Shown: piece after piece, positions 5,347-8,324 of the stretch | Numbering within the stretch: position 1 is the stretch's first letter | Layout: the number at the start of each line of letters is the position of its first letter | Program-made: the position numbers and the translations under genes | Assembly: GCA_021807965.1 (NCBI GenBank) | Contig: JAKBCI010000057.1 | Coordinates: 1-8,324, forward strand | DNA length: 8,324 nt | DNA from: Actinomycetes bacterium | GTDB taxonomy: Bacteria > Actinomycetota > Acidimicrobiia > Acidimicrobiales > RAAP-2 | Direction: 5' to 3' | The notes under the pieces: generated by a model | Database searches by the model: none | What the model saw: only the letters and a program-made list of their open reading frames with translations | Told to the model about the DNA's origin: nothing

Positions 5347-7194
5347 ATGGACGCGAACCCCGAACGCTACGACCGACTAACCCAGCTCCTGCGAACCCCG
5401 TGGGCGTGGCACGCCGACGTGAGCGTCGTCGGCGGCGACGACGTGGTGCTTGCGCACAGCAATCGAACGGGCACGGCGCAGCTCTACGAGCTGGTCGGCG
5501 GTGAATTGGTTCAGCTCACCGACCTCGACGAGCCCGTCGGGAGGGCCCGCTACGTGGCGGGTCAGCGACGAGCCATTATCGAGGTCGACCGGGGCGGCGA
5601 CGAGCGCCACCAGCTCTACGCGATCGACCTCGACGCCGCGCACGCCGAGGGTCCCCGCGCTCGAGACCAGCTCGACGCTCTCACCGCGGATCCTCGATTC
5701 GCGCACCAGCTGGCGGGGATCAGCCCCGACGGTAACCTGGTCGCCTACCTCTCGAACCGTCGTAACGGCGTTGACTTCGATCTCTGGGTCCGTGACCTGG
5801 CGACGAGCGTCGAGCGCTGCGTCTACCAGCGTGGGGGTTGGTGCCAGGTAGCGTCGGGTTTCTCGCCCGACGGTCGATGGCTGTCGATCGCGCGACCGGG
5901 TTCGCGTCCACTCGACGTGGATTTGCTGCTGGTCGATCTCGTGAACGACGAGGTTCGCGTGGTGCTCGCTCACCCGGACGAAGCGGCCGAGGTCGGGTCA
6001 CCGGTCTGGGTCGACGCGACGACCTTCTTCGTCTCGTCGAACGTCGGGCGGGACTTCCAGGCGATCGTGCACTACGACGTCACGACGGGTGAGTCACGGG
6101 CTCTCGCGCGAACGGGCGAGGACCGCGACGCGACGCCCGTCGCGTGGGCCGCCGGTCGACTCGCGGTCGTCGAGAACGATAACGGCGCGCACCGGCTTAG
6201 CCTCGTCGAGCCGTCGAACGACACCTGGCGAGCTGTCGCGCTCGAGGGCGCCGGGGTGGTGGCCGACTACGTCGGAACGCCGCCGATGTTCTCGCCGGAC
6301 GGCTCACGGCTGTACTTCACGCTGTCGAGTGCGCGCGTGGCGGGTGATATCTGGGTGGGAGGGGCCGACGGCTCGAGTCGTCGACTGACCAGCGTGTCGT
6401 CCGTCAAGGCATTGCACGATCTTGTCGAGGCGGAGACGGCGTCGCTCGAGAGCTTCGACGGCGAGCGGATCCCCGTCTTTGTCTATCGACCCGCGGGCGC
6501 GGTGAACGCGCCGGTGGTCGTTCTCGTCCACGGCGGACCTGAGGCTCAGGCGATGCGCTCGTTCAACCCCGTCGTGCAGGCGCTGGTCGCGTCGGGCTAC
6601 GGCGTCGTCGTGCCCAACGTGCGCGGTTCGACGGGTTACGGCAAGCGCTACGCCGCGCTCGACGACACCGTACGTCGCCTCGACTCGGTGGCCGATCTCG
6701 CGTCGATCCACGACTGGCTCGCCGGCGCGGGCTTTGACCCGCATCGCGCGGCGCTGTTGGGCGGCTCCTACGGCGGGTACATGGTGCTCGCCGGGCTTGC
6801 CTTCCAGCCGGCCCGCTGGGCCGCGGGCGTCGACATCGTCGGAATCTCGGACCTGGTGACCTTTCTTGAGAACACCTCGGACTACCGGCGACACCACCGC
6901 GAGCTCGAATACGGCTCGCTCGAGCGCGACCGGGACTTTCTCGCCGCGGCGTCGCCGCGGCGGCGCGTCGACGAGATGCGCGCCCCGCTCTTCATGATCC
7001 ACGGCCGCAACGACCCCCGCGTGCCGCTCAGCGAAGCCGAGGACTTGGCGGCCCAACTGCGAGCTCGCAGCGTGCGCTGCGAGCTCGTCATTTACGACGA
7101 CGAGGGTCACGGCCTCGCTCGACTGGATAACCGCCTCGACGCCTACCCGCGCGCGGTCGCGTTCCTCGACGACGTGCTGGGTCGGCGAGACTAG
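5347..7194 (+). CDS. S9-family serine peptidase (prolyl oligopeptidase/acylaminoacyl-peptidase type)
   Basis: This 615-residue cytoplasmic peptidase has no signal peptide or membrane segment. The N-terminal part (about 20-350) is a beta-propeller with TolB/PD40-like blades, visible as SPDG repeats at 126-129, 173-176 and 316-319. The C-terminal part (about 365-615) is an alpha/beta hydrolase. The catalytic triad is intact: Ser474 in GGSYGGY, Asp556 in HGRNDPRVP and His588 in DEGHG. HGGP at 395-398 forms the oxyanion region, and [12 protein letters not shown] at 424-435 is the segment typical of S9C acylaminoacyl peptidases and S9 dipeptidyl peptidases. The propeller normally limits access to short peptides, so a role in peptide turnover is likely; the exact cleavage preference is not readable. 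ATG 5347 has a -10 box six bases upstream and no ribosome site, so the message is probably leaderless. It starts 35 bases after the nucleoside hydrolase but appears to be its own unit. Its stop lies in a CTAG shared with the convergent gene. Confidence 0.93.
   Translation: MDANPERYDRLTQLLRTPWAWHADVSVVGGDDVVLAHSNRTGTAQLYELVGGELVQLTDLDEPVGRARYVAGQRRAIIEVDRGGDERHQLYAIDLDAAHAEGPRARDQLDALTADPRFAHQLAGISPDGNLVAYLSNRRNGVDFDLWVRDLATSVERCVYQRGGWCQVASGFSPDGRWLSIARPGSRPLDVDLLLVDLVNDEVRVVLAHPDEAAEVGSPVWVDATTFFVSSNVGRDFQAIVHYDVTTGESRALARTGEDRDATPVAWAAGRLAVVENDNGAHRLSLVEPSNDTWRAVALEGAGVVADYVGTPPMFSPDGSRLYFTLSSARVAGDIWVGGADGSSRRLTSVSSVKALHDLVEAETASLESFDGERIPVFVYRPAGAVNAPVVVLVHGGPEAQAMRSFNPVVQALVASGYGVVVPNVRGSTGYGKRYAALDDTVRRLDSVADLASIHDWLAGAGFDPHRAALLGGSYGGYMVLAGLAFQPARWAAGVDIVGISDLVTFLENTSDYRRHHRELEYGSLERDRDFLAAASPRRRVDEMRAPLFMIHGRNDPRVPLSEAEDLAAQLRARSVRCELVIYDDEGHGLARLDNRLDAYPRAVAFLDDVLGRRD
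7191..7194. other. Shared CTAG: overlapping stop codons of convergent genes
   Basis: The palindrome CTAG gives TAG on the plus strand (7192-7194, end of the peptidase gene) and TAG on the minus strand (7193-7191, end of adenosylhomocysteinase). The two genes overlap by four bases with no spacer. There is no room for a dedicated terminator, and no obvious hairpin followed by a T-run is seen on either side. Confidence 0.95.
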
Positions 7195-8324
7195 TAGCGG
7201 TAACCCTCGGGCTTGTAGGGACCCTCGACGGCGACGCCGAGGTAGTCGGCCTGGCGCTTGGTGAGCGTCGTGAGCTTCACGCCGAGCGCGTCGAGGTGCA
7301 GCCGGGCGACCTTCTCGTCGAGATGCTTGGGCAGCGTGTAGACGCCCACCTCGTAGGCGTCGCGGTTGGTCACCAGCTCGATCTGCGCCATGACCTGGTT
7401 GGTGAAGGAGTTGCTCATCACGAAGCTCGGGTGGCCGGTCGCGTTGCCGAGGTTGAGCAGGCGTCCCTCGGAGAGCACGATGATCGAGCGGCCGTTGGCG
7501 AAGGTCCACTTGTCGACTTGGGGCTTGATGGTCTCGCGCGTGACGCCGGGCAACGCCGCGAGGCCCGCCATGTCGATCTCGTTGTCGAAGTGACCGATGT
7601 TGCCCAGGATCGCCTGGTGCTTCATGCGCTGCATCTGGTCGACCGAGACGATGTCGCGGTTGCCCGTGGCGGTGACGATGATGTCGGCGATGGGCAGCAC
7701 CTCGTCGAGGGTCGTGACCTGGAAGCCGTCCATCGCCGCCTGCAGGGCGCAGATCGGGTCGATCTCGGTGACGATAACGCGGGCCCCCTGGCCGCGCAGG
7801 GACTCGGCCGACCCCTTGCCGACGTCGCCGTAGCCGCACACGACGGCGACCTTGCCACCGATCAGGACGTCGGTCGCGCGGTTGATGCCGTCGATGAGCG
7901 AGTGGCGACAGCCGTACTTGTTGTCGAACTTGGACTTGGTGACTGAGTCGTTGACGTTGATCGCGGGGAAGAGGAGGCTGCCCTGGGCCGCCATCTCGTA
8001 GAGCCGGTGCACGCCCGTGGTCGTCTCCTCGGAGACCCCGAGGAGATCGTTGACCATCGGGGCAAAGCGCAGTTCGCCTTCGCGCACGATGCGGTCGAGC
8101 TGGCGCAAGATCACGCCGTACTCGACGCTGTCCGCCGCCTCGGGGGCGGGTACGAAGCCGGCGCGCTCGAACTCGTAGCCCTTGTGCACGAAGAGGGTGG
8201 CGTCGCCGCCGTCGTCGAGGATCGTGGTGGGTCCGGCGTGGCCGGGCCAGCGAAAGAGCTGCTCGGTGCACCACCAGTACTCGTCGAGGGTCTCACCCTT
8301 CCAGGCGAAGACGGGCACGCCGGC
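7191..8324 (-). CDS. ahcY: S-adenosylhomocysteine hydrolase (N-terminus outside window)
   Basis: This cytoplasmic NAD-dependent enzyme reversibly splits S-adenosylhomocysteine into adenosine and homocysteine, clearing the inhibitory product of methyl transfer. About 377 C-terminal residues are visible. The frame runs open to the right edge, beginning [12 protein letters not shown], so roughly 100 N-terminal residues lie outside; the GTG at 8318-8316 is an internal valine, not the start. Numbering from that valine, DDGGD is at 35-39, the substrate region [15 protein letters not shown] at 123-137 holds the equivalents of catalytic Lys186, Asp190 and Cys195 of the rat enzyme, the NAD-binding GYGDVGKG is at 162-169 (bases 7812-7835), [14 protein letters not shown] is at 296-309, and the C-terminal KPEGYRY carries the Lys and Tyr that reach into the partner subunit's cofactor site. 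The segment at about 42-75 is the extra stretch found in many bacterial enzymes. It converges on the peptidase gene and overlaps it by four bases. Confidence 0.97.
   Translation of the reverse strand, partial: AGVPVFAWKGETLDEYWWCTEQLFRWPGHAGPTTILDDGGDATLFVHKGYEFERAGFVPAPEAADSVEYGVILRQLDRIVREGELRFAPMVNDLLGVSEETTTGVHRLYEMAAQGSLLFPAINVNDSVTKSKFDNKYGCRHSLIDGINRATDVLIGGKVAVVCGYGDVGKGSAESLRGQGARVIVTEIDPICALQAAMDGFQVTTLDEVLPIADIIVTATGNRDIVSVDQMQRMKHQAILGNIGHFDNEIDMAGLAALPGVTRETIKPQVDKWTFANGRSIIVLSEGRLLNLGNATGHPSFVMSNSFTNQVMAQIELVTNRDAYEVGVYTLPKHLDEKVARLHLDALGVKLTTLTKRQADYLGVAVEGPYKPEGYRY

Noticed and set aside
7296..7946. Plus-strand open frame of 216 codons inside the ahcY gene
   Set aside because: It is antisense to a highly conserved gene and its product is repetitive in Asp, Val, His and Leu with no domain.
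6304..8274. Very long open frame (656 codons) on the minus strand across the peptidase and ahcY region
   Set aside because: It lies in a different frame from ahcY and antisense to the peptidase. The translation is Arg/Pro/His-rich without motifs, so it is a shadow.

Overview
This window is gene-dense, strongly G+C-rich DNA, about two-thirds G+C by eye with G/C-loaded third codon positions. It looks like the chromosome of a high-GC actinobacterium. Three things point that way: a PIG-L deacetylase of the kind found in mycothiol metabolism, GTG starts, and two genes with a TANNNT -10 box placed for leaderless transcription. A deep-branching class such as Acidimicrobiia is a guess from overall protein style and was not tested. 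There is no sign of a mobile element, CRISPR array, tRNA or rRNA, and no gap between genes exceeds about 60 bases.

Layout. At the left edge is the 3' part of a zinc-dependent PIG-L/LmbE-family deacetylase (2-832). It is followed by a five-gene same-strand block (865-5311): an ABC importer ATPase, its inner-membrane permease, a secreted NMT1/THI5-like substrate-binding protein, a ribokinase of the PfkB family and an inosine/uridine-type nucleoside hydrolase. The genes overlap, abut or are 57 bases apart, so they read as one operon, with a probable internal promoter before the binding protein. Next comes a separately promoted cytoplasmic S9-family serine peptidase (5347-7194). On the opposite strand, S-adenosylhomocysteine hydrolase (7191-8324) runs off the right edge. 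The last two genes converge and share a CTAG palindrome that supplies both stop codons.

How the genes may work together. The importer family (SsuA/TauA/ThiY-like) usually moves sulfonates, nitrate or vitamin pyrimidines, but here it is locked into one unit with a nucleoside hydrolase and a ribokinase. The simplest reading is a salvage module: import of a ribosylated compound, hydrolysis to base plus ribose, and phosphorylation of ribose to ribose-5-phosphate. The substrate is inferred only from gene context. Adenosylhomocysteine hydrolase, next door but divergently regulated, releases adenosine, which a nucleoside hydrolase could remove; that link is weaker.

Most of the window is ordinary metabolism. 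The points worth a second look are the importer/nucleoside module, the matching leaderless promoters, a 16-bp tandem repeat straddling the permease stop and the binding-protein promoter, a binding protein without any cysteine, a shortened ribokinase, and the shared CTAG stop.
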